Shown here: in pieces, positions 1-6,429 of the stretch | Layout of the letters: the number at the start of each line of letters is the position of its first letter | Numbering within the stretch: position 1 is the stretch's first letter | Assembly (NCBI RefSeq): GCF_040605455.1 | Contig: NZ_JBEXCV010000163.1 | Coordinates: 1-19,208 of the forward strand | Length of the DNA stretch: 19,208 nt | Direction: 5' to 3' | Source of the DNA: Embleya sp040605455 | GTDB lineage: Bacteria > Actinomycetota > Actinomycetes > Streptomycetales > Streptomycetaceae | Notes under the pieces: model-generated | What the model saw: the letters and a program-made list of their open reading frames with translations, nothing else | Told to the model about the DNA's origin: nothing | Database searches by the model: none | Translations under genes and position numbers: made by a program

Positions 1-390
1 GCCGAGCGCTCGCGGGCCGGCGGCGGCGCGTTGCCGGTCGCCGACGGCGCCGCCGCGCTCCAAGAGGCGGTGGCCGACGTACTGACCCGCAAGGCCGTTG
101 CCGCGTGCGCCGCGCACGACGTGCGGACCCTGGTCGTGGTCGGCGGCGTCGCGGCCAACTCCCGGGTGCGCTCGCTCGCGGCCGAGCGCTGTGCCGCGGC
201 GGGCATCACGCTGAGGGTGCCGCCGCCGGGCCTGTGTACCGACAACGGCGCGATGATCGCCGCCGTCGGGGATTTGCTGGTCCGTGCCGGAGTCGGGCCC
301 GCTCCGCTCGACGTGTCCATCGACCCGTCCGCACCTCTGGAGTACGCGTGCCTGCACCCCGTGGCGACACGGACGCCGGCCACCGGATGA
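1..390 (+). CDS. tsaD: TsaD C-terminal part (tRNA N6-adenosine threonylcarbamoyltransferase), 5' end outside window
   Basis: This is the last 129 residues of TsaD (Gcp/YgjD), which transfers the threonylcarbamoyl group to A37 of ANN-decoding tRNAs, working with TsaB and TsaE in the cytoplasm. The frame is open from base 1, so the gene begins upstream of the window. Visible family motifs are GGVAANSRVR (near 145-175) and CTDNGAMIA (near 235-262), which are the C-terminal nucleotide- and metal-site motifs of the ASKHA-fold Kae1/TsaD family. The stop TGA (388-390) overlaps an ATG at 387 that opens a poorly preserved downstream frame. The identity is very secure, and nothing in the visible part looks broken. 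Confidence 0.95.
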   Translation, partial: AERSRAGGGALPVADGAAALQEAVADVLTRKAVAACAAHDVRTLVVVGGVAANSRVRSLAAERCAAAGITLRVPPPGLCTDNGAMIAAVGDLLVRAGVGPAPLDVSIDPSAPLEYACLHPVATRTPATG

Positions 391-581
391 CCTCGCGGAT
401 CGGCCGCTTCACCGCCGCCGATCCCACCCGGTACGCGACCGGCATCCGCCCCGTCTACGCCGAGGTGTTCCGGCAGCGCGCTTCCGCGCGGGGCAGCGCC
501 GGTGGCGGGTCGCCTTCGCCGAGTCACCCGACGCCGCACCGCTGCCGCGCTCGCGGCATCCGGTGTGCCGGCGCGGGCGCC
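387..581 (+). pseudogene. Possible decayed gene after tsaD (GNAT-like N-terminus only)
   Basis: An ATG overlaps the tsaD stop (ATGA), the usual sign of translational coupling. The first ~28 residues (MTSRIGRFTAADP...IRPVYAEVFR) read like the start of a GNAT acetyltransferase. After about position 475 the same frame turns into an R/G/S/P-rich string typical of an off-frame reading of GC-rich DNA, and no other frame continues as a recognisable GNAT domain. The frame stays open until 824 but overlaps the antisense small gene at 582-791, so the long version is not credible. I infer a gene remnant. The GNAT assignment rests on a short segment and is weak. Confidence 0.3.
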
Positions 582-791
582 TCAGGGCGCGGAGCGCAGC
601 AGCCAGTCGTTGTTCGGATCGCGGCCGAACTCCGGGTCGTTGGGCGGATCGGCCGGGAGTTCCTCGACCTGATCGGCCACCTCGACCCGCTCGGGCAGCT
701 TGCCCCAGCGGGCGGCCCGAGCGGCCTGCTCGACGCCTTCACCGGGAGAGTCGTTCGCCGGCTGCCGCCCATGCTGCTCTTCGATGTTCAT
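582..791 (-). CDS. Hypothetical 69-aa acidic protein
   Basis: This is a small frame starting at ATG (789-791 on the plus strand, read leftward), preceded by CAGGGG as a ribosome binding site about 4-6 bases away. A possible -10 box TATCGT (832-837, minus strand) lies ~40 bases upstream. The product is hydrophilic and rich in E, D, P and N, with no membrane segment or signal peptide. It ends in a distinctive C-terminal stretch, DPEFGRDPNNDWLLRSAP. I do not recognise the family. It is divergent from the AraC-type gene at 867. The upstream extension of the frame to 1247 runs antisense through the AraC gene and is rejected. Confidence 0.55.
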   Translation of the reverse strand: MNIEEQHGRQPANDSPGEGVEQAARAARWGKLPERVEVADQVEELPADPPNDPEFGRDPNNDWLLRSAP

Positions 792-866
792 GAGCCCCTG
801 CCCTGTTCGAGCCGTGCGTCCTGACAATCCCACGATAGCGCCGTCCACCTCGGGGATACTGGGACC

Positions 867-1556
867 GTGTACGTCGAACGTCGTTCCCACCTGGCGCCGC
901 TGATCGTCTGGACCCGCACGGTCGAGATCGCCGGAACGGCACGCGTGCTGCCGGACGGCTGCATGGACCTGATCTGGTCCGGTGACGACCTGATCGTGGC
1001 CGGCCCCGACACCTTGGCGCATGCGGTCGAGAACACGCCGGGAACGCGCTACGCGGCGGTGCGCTGCGCGCCCGGAATCGGCCCCGCGCTGTTCGGGCTC
1101 CCGGCCCACACGCTGCGCGATCGACGGGTCCCGCGGGCCGACGTGTGGGGCGGGCGCGATGTGCGGGTGCCGGCCGAACGCCTCGCCGGCGCCGCCGACC
1201 CGGCCGCCGTCCTCGAACACCTGGCCGCCGAGCGGCTGCGCGACCACGACGCCGAGGCGGCCCGGTTAGCCGGTGCAGTGGTCGGCGAACTGCGGGCCGG
1301 GGTCGACATCGCCACCGTCGCCGCCTAGGTCAACCTGAGCGAGCGGCAACTGCACCGCCGCTCGCTCACCGCGTTCGGCTACGGGCCCAAGACGCCGGCC
1401 CGGGTGCTGCGCCTGGATGGCGCGCTGGACCTGGCCCGCGGCGGCGTTCCGGCCGCCCGGGTCGCCGCCGTCGCCGGCTACGCGGACCAGGCCCACTTCG
1501 CCCGGGACGTCAAGGCATTGGCCGGCGTCCCGCTGCGCACCCTGTTGTCGGGCTGA
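867..1556 (+). pseudogene. AraC-family transcriptional regulator interrupted by an in-frame TAG
   Basis: Translation from GTG 867 gives a DUF6597-type sensor domain (motif LPDGCMDLIW, then AGPDT and VPRADVWG) followed by the start of an AraC HTH region. At 1326-1328 there is a TAG stop. In the same frame the sequence then continues perfectly as an AraC C-terminal domain (VNLSERQLHRRSLTAFGYG..., ...VAGYADQAHFARD...) to a TGA at 1554-1556. Without the TAG the protein would have 229 codons, a normal length. The stop falls just before the first HTH recognition segment, so the truncated 153-aa product would lack DNA binding. GATACT at 855-860 followed by six bases and the GTG suggests a leaderless start. 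The gene is convergent with the VOC gene 12 bases downstream. A sequencing error (for example GAG read as TAG) cannot be excluded. Confidence 0.85.
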
Positions 1557-1568
1557 ACCCGGCGACCG

Positions 1569-1982
1569 CTACGGAGCCGGGTCCGGCAGCGGCGCGAGCA
1601 GATCGACGCCGTTGCCGTCCGGGTCGTGCAGGACCGCGTACCGCTGCCCCCAGAACGCGTCCCACGGCGCCCGATATCCGGCGTGCCCGGCCGCGACCAG
1701 TTCGCCGTACACCTTGTCGACGTCGGCCGGCTCGGCGAAGGCGAAGGCCAGTGAGGCCCGGTGATCGCCGGTCGGCGCGGTCCACTCGGGGGCGAACGAG
1801 CGGACCGTCTCGACCGAGTCCAGGACCAGCAGCGGCCCTTCGGGCAACTGCACCTCGACGTGCGGGAGCGCGTCGTGCTCGGCGGGGATGTCCAGGCCGA
1901 GTGCCCGGTAGAACGCGAGCGACGCGGCCATGTCGGCGACCACGAGCCCGATGAAGTGGAAACGAAACGCACGAGAAGTCAT
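1569..1982 (-). CDS. VOC-family (glyoxalase/bleomycin-resistance fold) protein
   Basis: This 137-aa protein is the usual length for a single-domain VOC protein made of two beta-alpha-beta-beta-beta modules. The N-terminal FHFIGLVVADMAASLAFYRALGLDI and the C-terminal W.QRYAVLHDPDGNGVDLLAPL are typical of the superfamily, which includes metal-dependent isomerases, dioxygenases and antibiotic-binding proteins. The substrate cannot be read from the sequence. The ATG (1980-1982) is preceded by GGAGGC and, exactly six bases upstream, by TAGCGT as a -10 box, so the transcript may be leaderless. The gene is convergent with the interrupted AraC gene. AraC/VOC neighbours are common in actinomycetes, and the AraC may once have regulated it. 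Confidence 0.85.
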   Translation of the reverse strand: MTSRAFRFHFIGLVVADMAASLAFYRALGLDIPAEHDALPHVEVQLPEGPLLVLDSVETVRSFAPEWTAPTGDHRASLAFAFAEPADVDKVYGELVAAGHAGYRAPWDAFWGQRYAVLHDPDGNGVDLLAPLPDPAP

Positions 1983-2035
1983 GCCTCCACGCTAGCCGGC
2001 GCCGGCGGTCGCGCTCTTGAACGAATCGGACGTGT

Positions 2036-2878
2036 TCACCCGCGCGCCGTTCGTGCCCATCCGCGCTCGCGGCGCGCCGCAGCCAGGGCGAGCAGCGCGG
2101 TCGCCGCGGCCAGGACGCCGCAGAACCACAACACCGAGGAGGTGGCCACGGCGTCCACTGCGCCGCCGGTGAGCACGGTGCGCCGACGCAGCAGCGCGGT
2201 GAGTTCGCGCGGTCGCACGGCCCGCTCGGCGGGCAGCGGCGGCAGCAGCACCAGGAGGGCGATCAGGACGATCGCGCCGAGCCCGGCCATGACGGCGAAC
2301 GCGACGCGCCACCCGGCCCATTCGCCGATCATCGTGCCGATCGGCACCCCGATCACCGAGGCCACCGAGACGCCGCCGAAGATCACCGCGGCGGCCCGGC
2401 CGACCGATCGGGCGGGCACCAGGCGCACCGGCAGGCTCGCGCCGATCGCCCAGAAGCCGCCGATGCCGGCGCCCACGAGGATCCGCGCGACCAGCAGGGT
2501 GGCGAAGTTCGGCGCCAGAGCGCTGATTGTGTTGGCGGCGAGCAGTACGAGCATCATCGCGGCGAGCACGATCCGCCGGTCCACCCGACCGGCGGCGACG
2601 AGCACGATCGGTGCGGCGAAGCCGGCCACCACCGCGGCCAGGGTCATGGCCAGGCCGGTGGTGCCGTCCGAGACGTGCAGGCCCTGCGAGATCGGGGTGA
2701 GCAGGCCGACCGGGAGCATCTCGGTGCTGACCACCGCGAAGGTGCCGACGGCGATGGCCGTGACGGCGAGCCAGGACCGGGCGCCCGCGGTCTCGGAAGC
2801 AGATTCGGGTCCGCCGGCGGACCCGGGATCGGGGGCGGACGGAGCGGTCGAAGCGGTGTCGACGACTGGGTTGGACAT
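2036..2878 (-). CDS. Truncated MFS transporter (internal loss of TM7-TM11)
   Basis: The 280-aa product begins like a DHA1-type (AraJ/CmlA-like) drug exporter: a hydrophilic N-terminus, TM1 with GTFAVVSTEMLPVGLL, then GWRVAF near TM6 and a central loop ending PRELTALLRRR. Full members of this family have 12 helices and about 390-410 residues. Here the central loop runs directly into VLTGGAVDAVATSSVLWFCGVLAAATALL, which reads like the last helix (TM12). About 110-120 residues covering TM7-TM11 appear deleted in frame. ATG 2876-2878 was chosen because the sequence matches family N-termini; the upstream extension to 3031 runs through the divergent LysR gene and the operator. Transport function is probably lost. 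It is divergent from the truncated LysR gene. Confidence 0.8.
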   Translation of the reverse strand: MSNPVVDTASTAPSAPDPGSAGGPESASETAGARSWLAVTAIAVGTFAVVSTEMLPVGLLTPISQGLHVSDGTTGLAMTLAAVVAGFAAPIVLVAAGRVDRRIVLAAMMLVLLAANTISALAPNFATLLVARILVGAGIGGFWAIGASLPVRLVPARSVGRAAAVIFGGVSVASVIGVPIGTMIGEWAGWRVAFAVMAGLGAIVLIALLVLLPPLPAERAVRPRELTALLRRRTVLTGGAVDAVATSSVLWFCGVLAAATALLALAAARRERGWARTARG

Positions 2879-2928
2879 GACGCCCAGCGTGGCCGGCCCG
2901 CCGGACGCGAACAACGGCCGAGATCGCA

Positions 2929-2957
2929 TGCGAGCACAAGCCTCGCTTATGCTCGCA
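2929..2957. promoter_or_regulatory. Palindromic operator between MFS and LysR genes
   Basis: An inverted repeat has 12-base arms TGCGAGCACAAG and CTTATGCTCGCA separated by CCTCG, with 11 of 12 positions pairing. It lies 51-79 bases upstream of the MFS start, where a LysR-type activator/repressor would bind. LysR operators are typically interrupted dyads in the shared promoter of the regulator and its divergent target. It is a notably AT-richer patch than its surroundings. Binding by the original LysR protein is inferred. Confidence 0.65.
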
Positions 2958-3656
2958 GGTCGAAGCCCGGCACCTGCCCGAGCGGGTACCACCGACGCGG
3001 TCGACCGGGCCCGGGCGCGTGCCCGCGGCATCGAGGGGATCCTGCGGATCGGCTTCGTCGGTACGCCCTACGGCACGCTGCTGGACCTGGTCGGCGACTT
3101 CCGAACCGGTCACCCCCGGGCGCGCGCCGACCTGGTCGAGACGCCGCTGTCGGATCCGTTCGGCCCACTTCTGCGCGGCGAGATCGACGCGGCGTTCGTG
3201 ACTCTGCCGGTGGTCGACCCGGCGTTGCGCACCGGCCCGGTGATCGCCGCCGACCCGCTCGTGCTCGGGGTCTCCACCCGGCACGCGTTCGCGGCCCGCG
3301 AGCACGTGGGGGCCGAGGAGTTGGCCGAGTGCACGTTCGTGGACATCGGCGGCCCCGCGCCCGCACGCTGGCGCGAGCTCCAGTCGCCGACGACGACACC
3401 GGGCGGCCGACCGATTGCGCACGGACCGAGCGCCGGCACCCTTCAGGAGGTGCTGTCGTTGATCGCCGCCGATCTGGGCGTGCTGCTGTTCTGCGCGCAG
3501 TTCGCCGGCTACAACGGGCGACCAGACGTGGCGTTCGTGCCGGTCACCGGCCTGGCCGAGTCGGCGGTCACGCTCACCTGGCGGGCCGGGCACGAGACGA
3601 ATCTGCTGCGCTCGTTCGTCGCGGCGTCGACGCGACTGTCGGTGCGGGCCGCCTGA
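2949..3656 (+). CDS. LysR-type regulator lacking its HTH domain (effector-binding domain only)
   Basis: From about 3000 the frame encodes the end of a LysR linker helix (DAVDRARARARG) followed by a complete periplasmic-binding-like effector domain (ILRIGFVGTPYGTLLDLVGDFRTGHP..., ending RSFVAASTRLS). LysR proteins are ~290-310 aa with an N-terminal winged HTH of ~60 residues plus a linker helix. Here those ~90 residues are missing. The only in-frame start codons (ATG 2928, ATG 2949) lie inside the operator palindrome and have no ribosome binding site, so they are unlikely to be original starts. In another frame, bases 2959-2976 read VEARHL, reminiscent of a LysR N-terminus, so a deletion of roughly 200 bases may have joined the two. 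Probably a pseudogene. Confidence 0.7.
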   Translation: MLAGRSPAPARAGTTDAVDRARARARGIEGILRIGFVGTPYGTLLDLVGDFRTGHPRARADLVETPLSDPFGPLLRGEIDAAFVTLPVVDPALRTGPVIAADPLVLGVSTRHAFAAREHVGAEELAECTFVDIGGPAPARWRELQSPTTTPGGRPIAHGPSAGTLQEVLSLIAADLGVLLFCAQFAGYNGRPDVAFVPVTGLAESAVTLTWRAGHETNLLRSFVAASTRLSVRAA

Positions 3657-3657
3657 G

Positions 3658-3683
3658 CCGGCCGCGGCCGGACCGCGGCCCGG
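3658..3683 (+). terminator. GC-rich hairpin after the LysR fragment
   Basis: A 14-base perfect palindrome CCGGCCGCGGCCGG begins at 3658, directly after the stop at 3654-3656. It can also fold with the following CCGCGGCCCGG (3673-3683) into a ~10-bp stem with one bulge. There is no U-tract, as is common in actinomycetes. The rest of the gap up to 3867 shows no gene that I can support; a TACCGT at 3825-3830 is a possible -10 box for the next gene. Confidence 0.35.
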
Positions 3684-3867
3684 CCGGACCGAGGCCGCTC
3701 CTGATCGGATATCACGATCCATCGACAAAGCGATGTCCTTCAAGACGACGTCTTCATCGCCGCCTTCGCCGAGTCGGGAGCGGCCGGCCCTTGCCCCCGG
3801 CCCGCGATGCCGCCCGAGGGGCCATACCGTGGGGTCGTCAACCGATTTCGTACCGAAGGACCTGGTC

Positions 3868-4488
3868 ATGCCGCTGCTCACGATCAAGTCTGAAGGTGAG
3901 GTCGAGATCGAGGTTCGGCGCTCGCGCTTCCTGTGTGCCGTCGCGCGGGTGACCGACGACGCCGAGGCGCAGGCATTCCTGGCCCGACGGCGGGCGCTGC
4001 ATCCGTCCGCGCGGCACAACTGCTCGGCGTGGATCGCGGGCGGTCAGGAGAAGGGGTACGACGACGGCGAACCGTCCGGCACGGCGGGCGCGCCGATGCT
4101 CCAGGTGCTCCGGCGTCGCGAACTCACCGAGACGGTCGCGGTGGTGACCCGCTACTTCGGCGGCATCATGCTCGGCGCCGGCGGCCTGATCAGGGCCTAC
4201 GGCTCGGCGGTGACCGAAGCGGTGGACACGGTCGGGGTGGTCGAACTGCGGCCGATGCTGGTGCTGACCGTGGACGTCGACCACGCCCACGCCGGCCGAC
4301 TGGAAAACGACCTGCGCGGGCTCGGCCACGAGGTGCGCGACATCCGCTACGGCGCCGAGGTGGCGATCGACGTGTGTGTGCCGGAGTCGGACCGGGAGCG
4401 CTTCACGGCCCGGTTGACCGACCTGACCGGCGGACGGGCGAGCGCCCGCGAGACGGGGCGCACGTTCGTCGAGGTGGACGCCTTCTGA
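3868..4488 (+). CDS. YigZ/IMPACT family protein (UPF0029)
   Basis: The 206-aa product matches the usual 200-215 aa of bacterial YigZ proteins. The N-terminal UPF0029 domain carries the family's conserved blocks: RSRFLC, ARHNCSAW...GYDDGEPSGTAG.PML (about residues 49-78) and RYFGGIMLGAGGLIRAYG (about 95-112). The C-terminal ~60 residues are the DUF1949 ferredoxin-like domain. Related eukaryotic IMPACT proteins modulate Gcn2; in bacteria the biochemical role is unsettled. Start ATG 3868 was chosen for its Shine-Dalgarno GAAGGA at 3855-3860, seven bases upstream; the open frame before it has no family similarity. It appears to be a single-gene transcript. Confidence 0.93.
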   Translation: MPLLTIKSEGEVEIEVRRSRFLCAVARVTDDAEAQAFLARRRALHPSARHNCSAWIAGGQEKGYDDGEPSGTAGAPMLQVLRRRELTETVAVVTRYFGGIMLGAGGLIRAYGSAVTEAVDTVGVVELRPMLVLTVDVDHAHAGRLENDLRGLGHEVRDIRYGAEVAIDVCVPESDRERFTARLTDLTGGRASARETGRTFVEVDAF

Positions 4489-4607
4489 AACACTTCTTGA
4501 CGCACTTCTCACGCCGGTGCGCCCCAATGCCGGTTGAAACGCGCCCCAGGTCGGAACACCAAGGGGTGTATGGGTGCTCGCACGGGGCTGCGGGAAATGA
4601 GGAAGTG

Positions 4608-4823
4608 ATGACGGCTGGATACGACGAGAAGTCGGCGATCGACCAGGCGGAGGTCGTCAGGGTCGTTCGGGAGCGGGTGATCAGGGCTCGTGCGGTGTTG
4701 TCCGAGGCCAGCGCGGCGCACGATACGAACGCGCTGTCACCCGCGCTGGACGAGCTGGAGGAAGCGCTGCATGCCGCCCGCGAATACGGCGTGACGGTCC
4801 CACCGTCGGCGGGCACCGCCTGA
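4608..4823 (+). CDS. Hypothetical 71-aa helical protein
   Basis: A short frame starts at ATG 4608 behind GAGGA (4599-4603); an adjacent GTG at 4605 is too close to that site to be used. The product (MTAGYDEKSAIDQAEVVRVV...) is charged and alanine-rich, and looks like two or three amphipathic helices with no membrane span or cysteine. I do not recognise it as a named family, though small proteins of this style are common in actinomycetes. It stands alone between the YigZ gene and the convergent DUF1349 gene. Confidence 0.65.
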   Translation: MTAGYDEKSAIDQAEVVRVVRERVIRARAVLSEASAAHDTNALSPALDELEEALHAAREYGVTVPPSAGTA

Positions 4824-4904
4824 CCTCGGCGCCGCCGCCCGGGTTCGGTGGGTCGGCCCGGGTTCGGCGGTACGCCCGGCTACGGCGACGAAGCGGTGGT
4901 CGGT

Positions 4905-5498
4905 TCAGGGGTTCTCGTGCAACCCCGCGTCGGCGGGTCCGACGACGAAGCGGGTGAAACGCACCCGCAGGTCCGCGTGTTCCGGCGAGCAACAGAACGG
5001 CCCGGCAAAGGCTTGCGCATCCGGGGCCAGCGGCGCGAGTCGGATCGTGCGCCAGGGGTCGTTCCCGGCGTGCGCCCGAATGGTGAGCGCGTCGCCGGCC
5101 CGGCTGACCCGGACGGTGACCGACCGGCCCGCCCACTCGGGTACCGGCGCGATCGACCAGTCGGACATCCCGCGGGTGACCACGGCGCCCACGTGCAACG
5201 CCCCGTCGGTGACCTCGACCCCGGCCTTGACCCAGGTCTGCTCGTCCACGCGCACGAAGATGCCGGCTTGGTCGTAGAGCGTGTCGAAGTCGCCGGCGAA
5301 GGTCACTTCCACCGAGGTGTCCGGCGCCAGCTCGGTCAGCAGCGCACTCCCGGTGTCCCGGGTGAAGCCGTACGAGGTCTGCCGCCAGAAATCGGCGCCG
5401 GCATGCGGACTCACCACGAGCGCGGTGCCGACCCGCTCGGCCGCACTCGGCGGGTTGAGCCAGCGCGCGTCGTCCCAGTCCACATCCTTGGCATCCAT
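4905..5498 (-). CDS. DUF1349 family protein (concanavalin-like beta-sandwich)
   Basis: The 197-aa product carries the DUF1349 signature blocks: DFWRQTSYGFTRDTG.AL near residues 35-55, then DTLYDQAGIFVRVDEQTWVKAGVEV (about 93-117) and the C-terminal VRVSRAGDALTI...AGPFCCSPE. This jelly-roll family resembles glucanase/lectin folds and includes fungal and bacterial cytosolic proteins of unclear function. There is no signal peptide, so it is cytoplasmic. The start ATG at 5498 is preceded by TAGGCT then exactly six bases (CGACGC), a leaderless-promoter pattern, and there is no Shine-Dalgarno. A long hairpin lies between it and the SDR gene upstream, so it is probably transcribed on its own. Confidence 0.88.
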   Translation of the reverse strand: MDAKDVDWDDARWLNPPSAAERVGTALVVSPHAGADFWRQTSYGFTRDTGSALLTELAPDTSVEVTFAGDFDTLYDQAGIFVRVDEQTWVKAGVEVTDGALHVGAVVTRGMSDWSIAPVPEWAGRSVTVRVSRAGDALTIRAHAGNDPWRTIRLAPLAPDAQAFAGPFCCSPEHADLRVRFTRFVVGPADAGLHENP

Positions 5499-5515
5499 GC
5501 GTCGAGCCTAGTGGG

Positions 5516-5594
5516 GGCCGGCCGAAGCGATTCCGGCGGTGCGGAGCGATCAGACCCGGAACGCTCCGCACCGCCGAGATCGTTTCGGCCGGCC
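5516..5594 (-). terminator. 33-bp-arm hairpin downstream of the SDR gene
   Basis: Arms at 5516-5548 and 5562-5594 are reverse complements over 33 bases with only about three non-Watson-Crick positions, around a 13-base loop. It begins ~15 bases after the SDR stop (5609) and ends ~17 bases before the DUF1349 start (5498), which fits a terminator for the minus-strand SDR transcript. It has no U-tract. The stem is far longer than needed for termination. Confidence 0.7.
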
Positions 5595-5608
5595 GGCCGG
5601 CCGTACGG

Positions 5609-6403
5609 TCAGATCGCCTTGTGCATGCCGCCGTCGACGATGTAGTCCACGCCCATGATGTTCGCGGCCCGCTCCGAGGCCAGGAACAGCACCACGTCGG
5701 CGACCTCCTGCGGTTCGGAGACGCGACCGGTGAGCACACCCATCGCCTGCGGCAACACCTCGTCCATGAACACCTGCGCGGTCGTCCCGGCGGATGCGGC
5801 CATCATGTCCGCGAGCTGCCCCGGGTCGGTCCACAGCGGGGTGCGCACCGGACCGGGCGAGACGGTGTTCACCCGCACGCCCTGCGGGCCGAACTCCTCG
5901 GCCAGCGACTTCGAGTACGAGCTGAGCGCGGCCTTCGCGGCCGAATAGTGCACGAGCGACGCGGCCGGAAGGTGGCTGTTCAGCGAGCTGATGGTGATCA
6001 CCGCGCCGCCGCCCCGGGTGAGGATCGCCGGCATCGCGGCCCTGGTCGCACGCACCGCGCTGAACAGGTTGATGTCGAGGATCCGCTGCCACTCGGCGTC
6101 CTCGACCTCGATGATCGAGGGCGTCGGCGCACCGGTGCCGACGTTGTTGACCAGTACGTCCAGCCCGCCGTGCGCCTCGACGGCGACCTGGACCAACTCG
6201 GCCGGGCCGTCCGGGCGAGCCAGGTCCACGGCTACCGGGAGTACGTCGAACTCGGCACGCAGCGCGGCCAGCTCGGGGGACACGGTGCGGCTGCCGACGA
6301 CGACTTGGGCGCCCTCCTCGGCGAAGCCGCGGACGATCGCCAGGCCGATGCCCTTGCTGCCACCGGTGACCACGACGATCTTGTTCTTCAGGTTCAAGTT
6401 CAT
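5609..6403 (-). CDS. Short-chain dehydrogenase/reductase (SDR)
   Basis: This 264-aa classical SDR has TGGSKGIG (residues 13-20) for NAD(P) binding, NNVG (86-89), a catalytic Ser near 139-140, and YSAAK with Tyr153 and Lys157. The C-terminal block ends in GVDYIVDGGMHKAI, matching the usual Rossmann oligomer-forming end. A basic residue follows the first strand (GSRTVS), favouring NADP(H). The substrate is unknown; the class includes ketoreductases of fatty acid and polyketide metabolism and stand-alone alcohol dehydrogenases. Its start is 26 bases after the end of the FUSC-like gene on the same strand, with no Shine-Dalgarno, so it may be co-transcribed under the MarR-controlled promoter or be leaderless from AATGAT. 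Confidence 0.92.
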   Translation of the reverse strand: MNLNLKNKIVVVTGGSKGIGLAIVRGFAEEGAQVVVGSRTVSPELAALRAEFDVLPVAVDLARPDGPAELVQVAVEAHGGLDVLVNNVGTGAPTPSIIEVEDAEWQRILDINLFSAVRATRAAMPAILTRGGGAVITISSLNSHLPAASLVHYSAAKAALSSYSKSLAEEFGPQGVRVNTVSPGPVRTPLWTDPGQLADMMAASAGTTAQVFMDEVLPQAMGVLTGRVSEPQEVADVVLFLASERAANIMGVDYIVDGGMHKAI

Positions 6404-6429
6404 GGCTCAATCATTGCTTCGCGGAAAGG

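Noticed and set aside
1761..3656. A 631-codon plus-strand open frame covering the LysR fragment and the antisense of the MFS gene
   Set aside because: Only the part after ~2949 resembles protein; the upstream part is the complement of the MFS and VOC genes and has shadow-frame composition.
1992..4019. A 675-codon minus-strand open frame
   Set aside because: It is antisense to the LysR and YigZ coding sequences and rich in R, G and A with no domain, a typical high-GC shadow frame.
5588..5603. GGCC repeats as a REP-like element
   Set aside because: They are part of the arm of the long hairpin plus a short GGCC run, which is unremarkable at this GC content.
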